DNA of 64,000 bases from NCBI GenBank assembly GCA_930367205.1, contig OV884012.1, positions 56,813,239-56,877,238 on the forward strand, written 5' to 3'. The position numbers and the translations under genes are program-made. Shown in pieces: positions 23,403-34,295 of the stretch. The notes under the pieces are model-generated. The model searched no databases and was not told the DNA's origin. It saw nothing but the letters and a program-made list of their open reading frames with translations. Source of the DNA: Acanthosoma haemorrhoidale. Taxonomy: Eukaryota > Arthropoda > Insecta > Hemiptera > Acanthosomatidae. Position 1 is the first letter of the stretch. Each line of letters begins with the position of its first letter.

Positions 23403-24074
23403 TGTAGTGACTCAACTACATAAGTGTTAAATCACCCTATACTCTTGTGCATATATAATGTATTGTAATTAGATGTAAAACATGGTAAAAGCTTTTTCTA
23501 GTAATAAATCATGGAGAGATCGGCAGTCGTAAAACAAGGCACAGAGAATCGAAGGTCGTCTGCAATAAACCTGAGGGTAAGCCACCTGCCCCCTCTTAAA
23601 ACGGAACCGGTAGACCTCGGGTCACCTTCCGGCGGTCATAAAATCTAAAAGCCATGCCATAAACAGTCCTTTAGGGGACGAGCGATCACGTACCTCGGTG
23701 TAGGTGTGACATCATAAACATACCCCTTTCAAGCCAGGCTCCGCCTTTCGGTAGGCAGGGCAGATAATGTTTAAACCAGGGGGTTTCGCCCTGTAACACC
23801 ACTCTTTCCCAGTCTCTTCATCCCCCTGGCCGCTTTACTCGGTCGCTTTATGCCAGGGCCGCTTGGCCCTGGAAGGCAGACACTTAGACTCCTCGTCAGC
23901 CTACTATCTCTTCAGCGCCTCTGAGCCCGTCACCCTATTTCTCAGCCACCTTGCAGACCCTCTGGCGCCTCGACCTGTTACGCTGCCAGGCCCTCGCCCG
24001 AACTCTGAAAACTTGTCTTATTCTTCATGAAACCTCTGTACCCATTCTCTTGAACACAGTGTATTGTCGGGACA
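23403..24074 (+). mobile_element. Solo LTR related to family T
   Basis: It begins TGTAGTGACTCAACTACATAAG and shares the ATCACCCTATACTC block with the LTR at 20504. It ends ATTGTCGGGACA. The middle is diverged, so it is a different subfamily. I could not find a clear target duplication. A GC-rich central portion (about 23560-24000) contrasts with the AT-rich surroundings. Confidence 0.7.
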
Positions 24075-25139
24075 CATCCCTATCATAAAAAATGGAGAAT
24101 ATTTTTTGTAGAAGTTGTACTGTATCAAATCTTAAAGCAAGAATAGAAGCTTTTTTTTAATAATAGCGTTATTGAAGCGATGGCCTATACATTACATTTT
24201 GCAAGCTGGCTGCTGGAAATTAAACTTTCTCACGCAGAAGATCCCATTGTAAAACGTTTTATGAAAACACTATATTAAGTTTACAGGGATAGATAGATTT
24301 AGATGTTAAATATACAGAAGCTGTTTATATAATGAATAGAGTGGTGGGCGGCATCGCCCTCTTAAAATGGTGTATACAGTGGAGCCAGATGGATGTTGGC
24401 TCAGTTAATGACAAGCACCTGCTGATGGTGGAACATGCCGTAACTGGGGATGGGTACGCGTAAATCCTTGGATTATCAACATCTGTTACCTACGTTTTGC
24501 TGATTAGCTACTACCTATTCCCTTTTGCCCTAAACCCCAACTCCTCAGAAGGGCTATAAATCGTCTTAGGCACCGCTGATATTGGCACTAACATTTGCAG
24601 AAAAGGACGGAAGGCTGATAAAAGATGAATAGGAACCTCCTCAAGGAGTGGCTGTGAAAGTATTGCCGCTGCATTTGTCTTTGTCCTATCACCACTCCAC
24701 GGGAAGATAAACAGGAGATCTATCGTCGTTTGATGTCAGGTTATTTCTCTTGCAAACATCCTTAGAGCTTTTTGCAGAGGTAATTTGTCAAGAAGGTGAA
24801 CCTAATCTTCAGAGCCGTTAGACATCGCAGAGTGTAAAAAAAGGGCTTAAATCGAGACATTCACTGAGAAATATTTATTTTCCTATTAAAATAATTGAGT
24901 TTTTCCCAATATGACATATTTTGTATCCTTTAAGTCAAAAATAAAACTGTACCCAATACAGTAATTAAAGCTTTATTTTTATTCAAGGGATTATATTATA
25001 CTATAATTTGTATTTATGATAAAAAACATAATTTTGACATGATACATGACTTTTGTTAATAACAGTACGTAAGATTGGGTCTGTTCTACTCACAATTTAT
25101 GTTATACTCATATGAGCGTCATGATGATAATGAACATAT
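24075..25139. other. No gene seen
   Basis: AT-rich sequence with only short frames and no recognisable motif on either strand. Confidence 0.4.
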
Positions 25140-26470
25140 ACCGAATATATATATTAAAGTTAAGTTAAAGTCAGGAGTAAGACAGTATTGTAAATAAATA
25201 CGATCATGGGATGTAAACAACCAATTATCCTATATGTGTAGGATTGTCGGAATAATAAAGTTAGTCTTTCTATTAAGCCCAAGTGTGTCAGTTCGTTTCT
25301 CTCATCCCCTTTTTACCAAACCATAACCACCGGAGATTAACTGGTCCCAAATTTCGGGATTCTCGTACGGTGGTTTAGAAAGCGATTGTTTTTTTTTTGT
25401 TTTTTACTCGTTCTGAGCGAACGATAAGTTGCTGAAAATGCTATTTCAGACCTGGAAAGGTTTGCGGGTGAGACCGGGAAGCTGAATCACTTCCATAATG
25501 GGGTGACCGGCCAATGGAATGGATAGAGGCGAAAAGGGCGGAAGACTTATAACTCAAGGAGACGCCAAAGCGTTGAGAGCGGCTCTCGTATGCAGGGTAA
25601 AAATGAGTATTCTGAATATAATCCAGGCCGATGTGGAGACCTCCTGGGACCGCAAACACATGTTTAGAATGTGCCCAGAAAATGGGGATATCAGTGCCAG
25701 AGAAGAAGAGATTACAGTCGGCAAGGAAGAAATAGGGTCGAGAATAGTGCCGTATAGAAGATCCAAATTACGCCAGCCACATGGATGATGAAGAAGGTGG
25801 AGTATGGTGGAGGAGAGAGGGTGATGGTTGGAGAAAGGAGAAGTAGAAGCGAAGGCTAGGAACAAGGAGAGGCAACGGGACATTCGCATAGGTAAAGAAA
25901 AGTATATGTGCCCGGGACTAGGGCGAGACGGTGGGGTTCGAGTAGGGGTGCTAAGGCAAGCGGAGGACTGCAGAGGGGAGCTCAGAAACAAATACAGTGA
26001 TATTTTCTTCAATAAAATTGAACAACTGGGGGTCATGGGTAGAACTGTACGAGATTCCGCTCAAGCTGGAGGAGCGAAGTTACAGGCAGGCTCGGAGGCC
26101 TAACATTCGTGAGGATTTAGACAACCTGAAGAAGGAAGGGGTTATCGTGGACAGTACGCTGCCATACAACAGCCCCTTGTGCGTGGTCAAGAAAAAGAAT
26201 GAGGAAGGTGGGGTCCAGAGAAATTTAGAGTTGAAGTGGACTATACGAAACTCAATGAAAATACAGTGGACGAACAATGCCCAATCCCAAGGTTCGACAG
26301 TTGGACAAGTTGGACACGCTGAGCTGGGCGAAGATATTTAGCACTCTGGATCTTAAAGCGGGATATCACCAGATTCAACCGCACCCTAGGGACTGACAGT
26401 ATAAGAGGCCACTATGAATTTACAACTATGCCATTTGGCCTGAAGAATGCAGCCATTAAATTACAAATAA
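25140..26470 (+). mobile_element. Degenerate Ty3/gypsy-type retrotransposon, copy G2
   Basis: The plus strand carries, in order, possible LTR-end sequence with AATAAAG (about 25254), a primer-binding-like TGGTCCCAAATTTCGGGA (about 25347), a gag relic resembling copy G1, then a pol fragment that breaks off after the MPFGLKNA block near 26455. The Jockey fragment at 26474 begins directly after it. The middle (about 25690-25830) is shortened relative to G1. LTR boundaries are not resolved. Confidence 0.72.
25828..26456 (+). pseudogene. Gypsy pol fragment (pre-RT linker and start of RT)
   Basis: Plus-strand frames at 25828-26103 and 25997-26341 overlap and must be joined by frameshifts. They carry KYSDIFFNKIEQLG, then IREDLDNLKKEGVIVDSTLP followed by YNSPLCVVKKK. 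Near 26345-26450 are STLDLKAGYHQIQPHPRD and FTTMPFGLKNA. All of these blocks have counterparts in copy G1 at 17.4-16.8 kb. The RT is cut before the catalytic YxDD box. Confidence 0.8.
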
Positions 26471-26473
26471 ACA

Positions 26474-27151
26474 ACTTTCTTATGATAAAATTACAATCTG
26501 CCATATAAGGGAATAAGTAATTGAGATAAATGTTCTCATCCATACCATATTTAAAATGAATCATTCACTCGCTCATTCATACAATATTTACAAATAGCCC
26601 AGAGGCTTCCTAAATCCACATAGAACTCACCTCCCTTGCATGCGAAACAGGAAGCGGAAGTCCCCCACGCTCCTCCGTCAGCCGCGTCACCGGAAACGAT
26701 CCAGTGGAGGCTGACGAAGAGCGTGAGAGCCACATACGCTCAGGACATGATTGGAGAAACTGGCCATTGCCCGGACTCCCACTGTGACCTATTTATAATA
26801 GGTCACGAGGCTACTGCCGTTTTAATCTACGAGGAGGATTATAGGGGTGAGTGGTGCAGTGCAATGACTGTGCTAGGGAATTAGGGTGGTTGGGTAGGTT
26901 GCTATGGAATTTTATGAACTTGGAAGGGATGAGTTCAAGAATATAGGGTATATTCAGATCATTGTGAAGGTTTTGTTGCAGACGTAATAAGGGGCATTTA
27001 CTATCATTATCAGGACTTTTGATTGAAAGGATTGGATGCCCTTGATATTTGACTTTTTTGCTGTCCCCCATAGCTCTATTCCGTATGTTCAGATTGGCTT
27101 AAGTATAACTTTGTAAATAGGTAGTTTATTTTCTATTGAGAGAAGGGATGT
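26474..27151 (-). mobile_element. Jockey 3'-end fragment
   Basis: Minus-strand copy with the C-terminal codons (to about 27151), the NKTLHNDLNIPYI-like block in a 26811-27071 frame, and the full 3' tail starting at about 26474. It follows the broken gypsy copy G2 without a spacer. Small deletions disrupt the coding part. Confidence 0.85.
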
Positions 27152-27275
27152 CCAGGAATCCATCACCAAACAAAGTAATCACATTCTCTGATGTTTTCTG
27201 AAAATCAAAAATCAATTTCTCATCGATCAATAAATTTCTTCATGTCTTTTGCTCATTCTCTGTTACTAGTTTGGT

Positions 27276-28393
27276 TTTCGCCAACGACATTCCACTGCTA
27301 AACAAGGCCTTCGCGTTGTTGATCACGTATCCTCAGCCATTGAAACCAAACAACACTGCACTGCTGCCATTCTGGACATAGCTCAAGGTTTTGACATGGT
27401 CTGGCACAGTCATACCTTTCAAACCGCTTCTTCCAAGTCCACTGTGGCTTACAATATTCTAATTACTATCCCATAAATGCAGTAGTTCCACCCAGCAGTG
27501 TCCTGTGTCCCATCCTCTATAATCTATACACCGCTGATGTTCCCTCTACCACCAATTCCTTCTTGGCAACATTTGCAGATGACACTGCAGTCCTCTCAAC
27601 CCATTCAGACCCTGATATAGCATCCCAAAACCTTTAAAAACACCTTGATGAGATCAAGTATTGGTGTAACCAATGGCAAATCAAAGTCAATGAAGCAAAA
27701 TGTTCCCACATCACTTTTACCCTCTGCCACAAGTCCTGTCTGCTAGTCTTTTTAAATTCGATTCCTCCCCCTGTGTTTGAGACAGTAGGGTATTTAGGCT
27801 TTCATCTCGACAAACGACAAGAACTAAACATCCAATCCTTTCAATGGAAAGTCCTGAGAACAATAGTAAATGCCCCTTCAGGGCAACAAAACCATTCATA
27901 ACGATCTTAATATACCCTACATTCTTGAACTCATCCCTTCCAAGTTCATGAAATTCCATATTAACCTGTCCAACCACCCTAATCCCCAGGCACAGTCATT
28001 GCACTGCACCACTCATCCCTATAATCCTCCTCAGAGACTAAAACGGCAGTGGCCTCGTGACCTGCTATAAATAAGTGACTGTGGGAGTCCTGGCAATGGC
28101 CAGTTTCTCTAATTATGTCCCGAGCTTCTGTGGCTCTTGCGCTCTTGGCCAGCCTCTACTGGCTCTTATCCCGCGACGCGGCTGACGTAGGAGCGTGGGG
28201 GACTTCCCAAGACTCCGCTTCCTCTTTCGCATGTGATGGAGGTGAAAACCATGTGGACTTGGGGGGCTGTTTGTATATATAGTATAAATGAGCGGGTGAA
28301 TGAAAATGGTAAATATCGTATGAATGAAAACATTTATCACAATTACTTATTGCCCATTGAGGCAGATTGTAATTTTATTATAATAAAGTTGTT
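27276..28393 (+). mobile_element. Jockey copy with internal deletions
   Basis: The plus strand begins inside the RT (FGFRQRHSTA-like codons at 27276), passes a DIAQGFD version of motif A, loses about 80 bp, and resumes at the motif B side. FADDTAVL is readable near 27570-27595. The stretch between LDKR and 'IQSFQ' is lost, joining 27820 to 27830. The last codons and a long 3' tail follow, ending in TTATTATAATAAAGTT at 28393. Frameshifts and deletions make it non-coding. It lies in inverted orientation to the fragment at 26474-27151. Confidence 0.85.
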
Positions 28394-29460
28394 TTATCAA
28401 TACCAAGAGTCTCTTGGATGGCAAATTTAGAAATGTTTCTGTTTAATTATTATTTTTTCAACTTGTTCGTCCTACTCAATCATTTTAATTACAACAAACT
28501 TGAGAATGGCGGTATAGCCTCCGAAAGTGATTGTGTATTAATAATATGAATAAATTGTGGGTAGACCAAAGAGAAGTGTATTTATTAATGCAGATAGCTC
28601 TAGCATTCCACTATAGTATGTCTAGTTTTAAACTATCAGTTTACTTTATCACCCATTATAAAGTCAATTCATTATATTAAAATTAATCTAATTATGCGAT
28701 AATTCTTTTTTTTTTATAAATATCTGTTTTTATCACTTTTCTACTTAGAGTAGAGAGTGAAACTTAATAACTACGAAGCCCTAATTTTTATCAGGTTTTT
28801 TCGTAACTGTGAGATTATGGTTTACATATATTTGGCAAAATTTAAAATGAATCTATTCAATCTTACAAGTTCGGGGGGTGGGTTGGGGATTGGCTGCAAC
28901 ATCCATACTGGTAATGTGAAAAGTATTAGTTATTTTAAAGGTGAATAGTTAAAAAGTTTTCTTTCAATAACACCGTTAGTGACGGGGAAGTGGGTCCGGG
29001 AAATTAAAATAACTTTACGGAAGTTGCAAATTGGAGCCAGGAAATTGAAATAAATAGATTGTGTTGACTTTTTTATTTTTTGATTCCTTTTTAAATTTTT
29101 TGTATGTTATTAGCGTTTATTAAAAACTTCAACGAATCCAGTTTATGTTGTTTGTAGTAGCTTATTCCCCGCTACTTTGAAAGTTTTCAATTACTGGTGG
29201 GTAGAAAAATATATGCTGGGCGTATTTTGAGAGTTTAATAAAAACGACTTTAAAATGTCATATATTCCATTATTAATGAACAGGGAGGAGAGGAAAAGTG
29301 CTCAAGTAATAGATTACTGAAAGTAATGGTACAATAGCTTCCTCCTGGACACAATAAACGTTAACGCGGATTTTGTTATTGTAGAATTGTGGTTCGGTTT
29401 TAGATATTGCATTTGATAATTTGTTTTAATAGAATCTGATCACTATAAATTTTCATTTGT
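28394..29460. other. No gene seen
   Basis: AT-rich spacer between two Jockey copies. No frame over about 65 codons has a recognisable motif. Confidence 0.4.
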
Positions 29461-29471
29461 TGATTATCACA
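29461..29471. repeat. Target site duplication of Jockey copy 2, left
   Basis: TGATTATCACA, repeated at 32198-32208 right after the 3' tail. Confidence 0.88.
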
Positions 29472-32197
29472 CACTGCAGTGTCAATCACCACCTTCACTT
29501 TTCCTCTTACACTTGCATCAACGTACTGCCCTCCCAATAAATCCATTTCCGACTCCCAATTCATCTCCTTTCTAGACTCCATCGGACATCGTTTCCTTGT
29601 GGGTGGGGACTTTAATGCGAAGCACCAACACTGGGGGTCAAGATCCACAAATACACGAGGACGTGCTTTGCTGTCTGCACTCACACGGAAACATTGCTCC
29701 ACTATCACTCCTGACACAGCCACCTATTGGCCATCAGATCCCAACCGAAATCCTGATCTCCTTGACTTCTTTTTTTACAATAGTTTAGGAACACTAAACT
29801 ATTCACTCAAGCGCCTCGATGACCTTTCCTCCGATCATAGCCCTTTATTATTAACCATTTCCTTAAGACCAATTCACAAACTGCCTCCTCCTTCATTTAT
29901 TAGGGGCCCAGTTGACTGGGACCACTTCCGTCAGCTTCTTACAGAGTCCGTAAACCTCAAATTATCCCTGAAAACATCCCAAGACCTAGACGATGCAGTG
30001 CATTCTTTCACTACTCTGGTCCAGAGGTCGGCTTGGGAGGCATCGTCACCCCATCGTCACACAAAAATCCACAATCATAATCGTTTACCTCAGCATCTCA
30101 AAGATCTAATCCAATCCAAACGCCGCTCCAGAACAGTGTGGCAAAGATCCCGGCATCCTATTGATCGTCGCACGTACAATCAGTACTGCCGATTGGTAAA
30201 GCGGCGATTGGCATCCTTCCGTTCCGATTCTTTCAATTCCTACCTCTCCTCTCTGTCCACCAGGGATAACTCCTTGTGGAACGTAACCAAAAAAATCCTA
30301 AAGTATCAACCTGTTTCACACCCACTCCGTCGTGATGATGGGTCCTGGGCGGCTTCGGATGGGGATAGGTCGGAGGAATTTGCTCTGCATCTTACCCATA
30401 CTTTCACACCTCACCTTTCTCATCAAAGCCATACTCACAGCACAACTGTGGAAGATTTCCTCACTTCACCTATTCCTCTCTCTCTTCCACCAAAAGCCGT
30501 TAACCCCTCTGAGGTTAAATACCTTCTGAAAAACTTACCTTACCGAAAATCCCCTGGATATGATCTCCTTACTCCTCAAATTCTCAAACAACTTCCTCCT
30601 AAAGCCATAATCTTCCTAACCTACATATATAATTGCATAATCCGAACGACGCACTTTCCTCTCCTCTGGAAACACTCCATTATTGTCCTATTCGCCAAAC
30701 CCGGTAAACCACCCAATGACGCCTCATCTTATCGTCCAATCAGCCTACTCCCTATCCTCTCAAAAATATTTGAGAAACTCCTACTAAAACGTCTACTTCC
30801 CATTGTTGAATCCAAAAACCTTTTTCCCACACACCAGTTTGGCTTCCGCCAACGACATTCCACTGCTCAACAAGGCCTTCGCGTTGTTGATCACATCTCC
30901 TCAGCCCTTGAAACCAAACAGTATTGCACTGCTGCCTTTCTCGATATAGCTCAAGCTTTTGACAGGGTTTGGCACGCAGGTTTGCTCTACAAGCTCAAAA
31001 GATATTTACCACAGACCCTTTTCCTAATCCTACAGTCCTACCTTTCAAACAGCTTCTTCCAAGTCCGCTGTGGTTTAGAATACTCTAACTACTATCCCAT
31101 AAGTGCAGGAGTTCCACATGGCAGTGTCCTGGGCCCCATCCTCTATAACCTATACACCGCTGATGTCCCCTCTACTCCCAATACCTACTTGGCCACATTT
31201 GCAGATGACACTGCAGTCTTGTCATCCCATCCAGACCCCGACATAGCATCCCATAACCTTCAAAAACACCTTGACGAGATCGAGTATTGGTGCAATCAAT
31301 GGCGGATCAAAGTTAATGAAGCAAAATGCTCCCACATTACCTTCACCCTTTGTCGCAAGTCTGGTCCACTAGTTTATTTTAATTCTATTCCTCTCCCTGT
31401 ATCCGAGACAGTACGGTACTTAGGCTTCCATCTTGACAAACGACTGACCTGGAACCCACATACGAGACTAAAAAGACAAGAACTAAACAGACGCTTTGGA
31501 CAACTGTACAGACTACTTCAAAGGACATCCCATCTCTCAATAGAAAATAAACTACTAATCTACAAAGTTATACTTAAACCAATCTGGACATACGGAATAG
31601 AGCTATGGGGGACAGCAAAAAAGTCTAACATCAAGCGTATCCAATCCTTTCAATCAAAAGTCCTGAGAACAATAGTAAATGCCCCTTATTATGTCAGCAA
31701 CAAAACCCTTCATAACGACCTTAATATACCCTACATTCTAGAACTCATCCCTTCCAAGTTTACGAAATTCCACAGTAGCCTTTCCAACCACCCTAATCCT
31801 GTAGCACAGTCAATGCACTGCGCCACTCATCCCTATAATCCTCCTCGGAGACTGAAACGGCAGTGGCCTCGTGACCTGCTATAAACGCGTGACAGTGGGA
31901 GTCCTGGCAATGGCCAGTCTCTCCAATCATGTCCTGAGCGTCTGTGGCTCTCGCGCTCTTGGTCAGCATCCACTGGCTAGTATCCGGTGACGCAGCTGAC
32001 GGAGGAGCGTGGGGGACTTCCCAGGACTCCGCTTTCTCTTTGCGGTGGATTTGGGGGGTCTCTGGGCTGTCTGTAAATATTGTATGAATGAGCGAGTGAA
32101 TGATGAACTGTAAATATTGTATGAATGAGAGCATATATCTTAATTACTTATTGCCTTATAAAGGCAGATTGTAAATATTGCAAAATAAAGGAATTAC
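29472..32197 (+). mobile_element. Jockey-clade non-LTR retrotransposon, 5'-truncated copy 2
   Basis: A plus-strand insertion of 2.7 kb flanked by an 11-bp target duplication. It is collinear with copy 1 (5540-8363) and is truncated about 120 bp further into the endonuclease. The 3' tail ends AATAAAGGAATTAC. The two copies differ at only seven residues that I can see over the shared 800 codons, so they derive from the same recently active source. Confidence 0.9.
29479..31884 (+). CDS. Jockey ORF2 protein (endonuclease C-terminal part plus reverse transcriptase), truncated copy 2
   Basis: 801 codons without a stop. The initiating GTG at 29479 is only where the open frame starts counting; the element is truncated here, and no genuine start codon is implied. 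Motifs: GDFNAKHQHWGS (43-54), SDHSP (118-122), RT motif A FLDIAQAFDRVWH (487-499), motif B as GVPHGS (544-549) and FADD (574-577). Copy 1 has the usual GVPQGS, so a Gln-to-His change hits a highly conserved RT position in this copy. Other differences from copy 1 include Phe/Ser, Arg/Ser and Phe/Tyr exchanges. There is no RNase H. It cannot move by itself because ORF1, the promoter and the N-terminal endonuclease half are missing. Confidence 0.87.
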   Translation: MSITTFTFPLTLASTYCPPNKSISDSQFISFLDSIGHRFLVGGDFNAKHQHWGSRSTNTRGRALLSALTRKHCSTITPDTATYWPSDPNRNPDLLDFFFYNSLGTLNYSLKRLDDLSSDHSPLLLTISLRPIHKLPPPSFIRGPVDWDHFRQLLTESVNLKLSLKTSQDLDDAVHSFTTLVQRSAWEASSPHRHTKIHNHNRLPQHLKDLIQSKRRSRTVWQRSRHPIDRRTYNQYCRLVKRRLASFRSDSFNSYLSSLSTRDNSLWNVTKKILKYQPVSHPLRRDDGSWAASDGDRSEEFALHLTHTFTPHLSHQSHTHSTTVEDFLTSPIPLSLPPKAVNPSEVKYLLKNLPYRKSPGYDLLTPQILKQLPPKAIIFLTYIYNCIIRTTHFPLLWKHSIIVLFAKPGKPPNDASSYRPISLLPILSKIFEKLLLKRLLPIVESKNLFPTHQFGFRQRHSTAQQGLRVVDHISSALETKQYCTAAFLDIAQAFDRVWHAGLLYKLKRYLPQTLFLILQSYLSNSFFQVRCGLEYSNYYPISAGVPHGSVLGPILYNLYTADVPSTPNTYLATFADDTAVLSSHPDPDIASHNLQKHLDEIEYWCNQWRIKVNEAKCSHITFTLCRKSGPLVYFNSIPLPVSETVRYLGFHLDKRLTWNPHTRLKRQELNRRFGQLYRLLQRTSHLSIENKLLIYKVILKPIWTYGIELWGTAKKSNIKRIQSFQSKVLRTIVNAPYYVSNKTLHNDLNIPYILELIPSKFTKFHSSLSNHPNPVAQSMHCATHPYNPPRRLKRQWPRDLL

Positions 32198-32208
32198 TGA
32201 TTATCACA
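32198..32208. repeat. Target site duplication of Jockey copy 2, right
   Basis: Second copy of TGATTATCACA. Confidence 0.88.
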
Positions 32209-33059
32209 GAATGTTGTCAATTTCAGAATGAAAAATTTGGTATATGGGTGAATTTTATGATTTCATCACTAGAAGGTATGAAGTTACAATTTTTATCTAT
32301 AAACATTTATATATATTTATCAAATATTAGAGCAGAAGTTAACTAAGAAGATCGAACGCATACTTCTTGTGATTACTCTAATAACAAATGATTATTAGCC
32401 AATTTTGGGACATATTTTAATTTTAGTAATACTATATTTTAGTAATTTAATTGCTTTGACTTAAAAATTGTGCCTTTCATAACATATTTATGTTGTTACT
32501 TCGGGTATATTACCTACAATAAGTGACCCTTTCCTTACACCATTTCATTGATAAATTGTTGTGTTAAAAAAATTGAACAACTATCCATCATTCCATTAAT
32601 AGTCTTGTAATTATAGGTGCCTAAATAATTAGGTAATATCCTTAAGATAAAGGATAATGTCCAAATGTTTATATTCATGTCTTACAAATATAAAAGGTGA
32701 TTCCATGTAAAATGTTATTTCTCATGCTTGAGCTGGATAAGACAAACAATAGAAAACAAGCATTTCTGATTTTTAAAAACAAACAATAAGACTAATTCAA
32801 ACTGGATAAAATATGTTAAGTTCTAAACTTCTCGGAGCTAATTAGATACACAGAAAAATAGTTATGCTGATCATATAAACAAGTAAAAACTGCCCTTAGT
32901 ATTGTCCCGGACATGCTTCTATTTTTTCACTCATAATTATTGAAAGTTAATCTTCACTTTTTTTCAGCAATTAGTGCCTTTTGGACTACTGAAGAGTGTA
33001 TGCTGCTATTCATCACCGTAAACTATATATCTGGCAATTCTCACACAACTAAAGGAACT
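32209..33059. other. No gene seen
   Basis: AT-rich spacer between the Jockey and LOA elements. No coding motif or repeat recognised. Confidence 0.4.
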
Positions 33060-33151
33060 TAGTCCCCAGAGAATAAGATCAAAGGAATTAAATTCCAAGT
33101 TAATTTCCAATGAATGGCCAAGGGCAGAATTCGTCATTTAAGTATAATAGA
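33060..33151. repeat. 92-bp target duplication of the LOA element, left copy
   Basis: Identical by eye over 92 bases to 37948-38039. It starts TAGTCCCCAGAGAATAAG and ends TTTAAGTATAATAGA. It lies directly before the 5' end of the LOA element, and the matching copy lies directly after its (AAT)n tail. Confidence 0.9.
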
Positions 33152-33192
33152 GGTATAATGCGACGCTTGTAGAGGAGGTAAGCGGACTGGTA

Positions 33193-34293
33193 ATGGAGCC
33201 AGAGAGCTTGGCGCCTGGTAGGGACGCTGCATCCAAGGATGCAGGCGAGAGCTCCAAGCACAAGTTCTCTGGAGCCCAGAGAAAGAAGTGGAGGTGGGCA
33301 ATGTTGGCTGGAGGGCCACCTGAGGATCCGGCCGGACTTCCAGGACCTTCGGGGTCCGGGAATACGGCAGGGTCTGGGTGCGCTCCAGAGAAAAGGATTA
33401 GGTCCTCACCCGGTACCTCTGCGCCTACGGCAAAGAGGCATAGGGGTGGGGATGCTAGTATTGCATCCTACGCGATTGCTGCCGGAGGAAGCAGGGTGGC
33501 GATTATCCCTAGTGGATATCCGTCCACTCAGCTGACGAAGGAGAATTGCGAGGAAATGAAGGGCCAGCTGATGAAATTTGTCGATCAGCTGGAAGAAGAG
33601 AAAGGGACACAGGCTGAATTCAGTGGAATTTACCCACATGTGGGAGCCCGTGTCATAATCTGCGACAACCAGGAGACCAAGGGCTGGTTGTCGATTATAG
33701 TACCCAATTTTAACATCAGTGGGGATCTGGAGCTCCGTGTAGGAAAGGTGGAGGAGCTTCATAAAACCGTGAAGGTAGGAACCTTCATTACAGGAGAAAT
33801 GCCTCTGGAAGAACATTTCATGAAGAGGATCAGGAACCAAAACTCTAGGGTACCTGATATTAGATTATGGAGACTCCTGGGCACCAAGGTGGAGAAGCAT
33901 GGCTTCTTTGCGATCCTGTCTGCCCCAGAGACTAGCATGGAATACCTTGAGAAGCGGAAGCTTAAGCTGAACTATGGGTTCACTAAGGTCGCTCTCAGGG
34001 TATTAGATAAGAAGAAGCCGCCGAAAGTAGTACAGGAGAGGAAGCTGGCTGATAAGGTGGAGGAGGCAAGGAGCGATCCTGAGGCGGTGGAGTCGAAGGG
34101 GATCGCTACGACGAATTTGCCAACTCCTAAGGATGGCCCCAAGGCAGTGACTATGGCGGCTGCGGGGGGTGGCCCCGTGGCGGGGGCTGGGGGGCGCGCT
34201 GGGTCTCGGCCCTCTATGATGGGGAGGCCTGGGTTTGGCGCTGTCTCCCGGCGTCCGCCTCGGGGTGGCCCTCCGGGGGCCGGCGGGCACTGA
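33193..34293 (+). CDS. LOA element ORF1 protein (Gag-like nucleic-acid-binding protein)
   Basis: 366 codons, intact. Residues 1-100 are low-complexity and rich in Ala, Gly, Pro, Ser and basic residues. A compact folded part follows at about 105-275: IIPSGYPSTQLT, then a region with RVIICDNQETKGWL, LRVGKVEEL and KVEKHGFFAILSAP. That pattern resembles the ORF1 domain catalogued as DUF4780 in arthropod retroelements; this is from memory and was not searched. The tail from about 315 is Gly/Ala/Arg-rich and ends RGGPPGAGGH. No CCHC zinc knuckle is present. It would bind the element RNA and support the RNP. The ATG at 33193 is the first in the frame, 41 bases from the element start. The stop TGA is followed by two bases and then the ORF2 ATG. 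Confidence 0.85.
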   Translation: MEPESLAPGRDAASKDAGESSKHKFSGAQRKKWRWAMLAGGPPEDPAGLPGPSGSGNTAGSGCAPEKRIRSSPGTSAPTAKRHRGGDASIASYAIAAGGSRVAIIPSGYPSTQLTKENCEEMKGQLMKFVDQLEEEKGTQAEFSGIYPHVGARVIICDNQETKGWLSIIVPNFNISGDLELRVGKVEELHKTVKVGTFITGEMPLEEHFMKRIRNQNSRVPDIRLWRLLGTKVEKHGFFAILSAPETSMEYLEKRKLKLNYGFTKVALRVLDKKKPPKVVQERKLADKVEEARSDPEAVESKGIATTNLPTPKDGPKAVTMAAAGGGPVAGAGGRAGSRPSMMGRPGFGAVSRRPPRGGPPGAGGH

Positions 34294-34295
34294 TC

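Noticed and set aside
33239..33535. 98-codon plus-strand frame in LOA ORF1
   Set aside because: An alternative frame inside ORF1, kept open by GC-rich composition. No motif.
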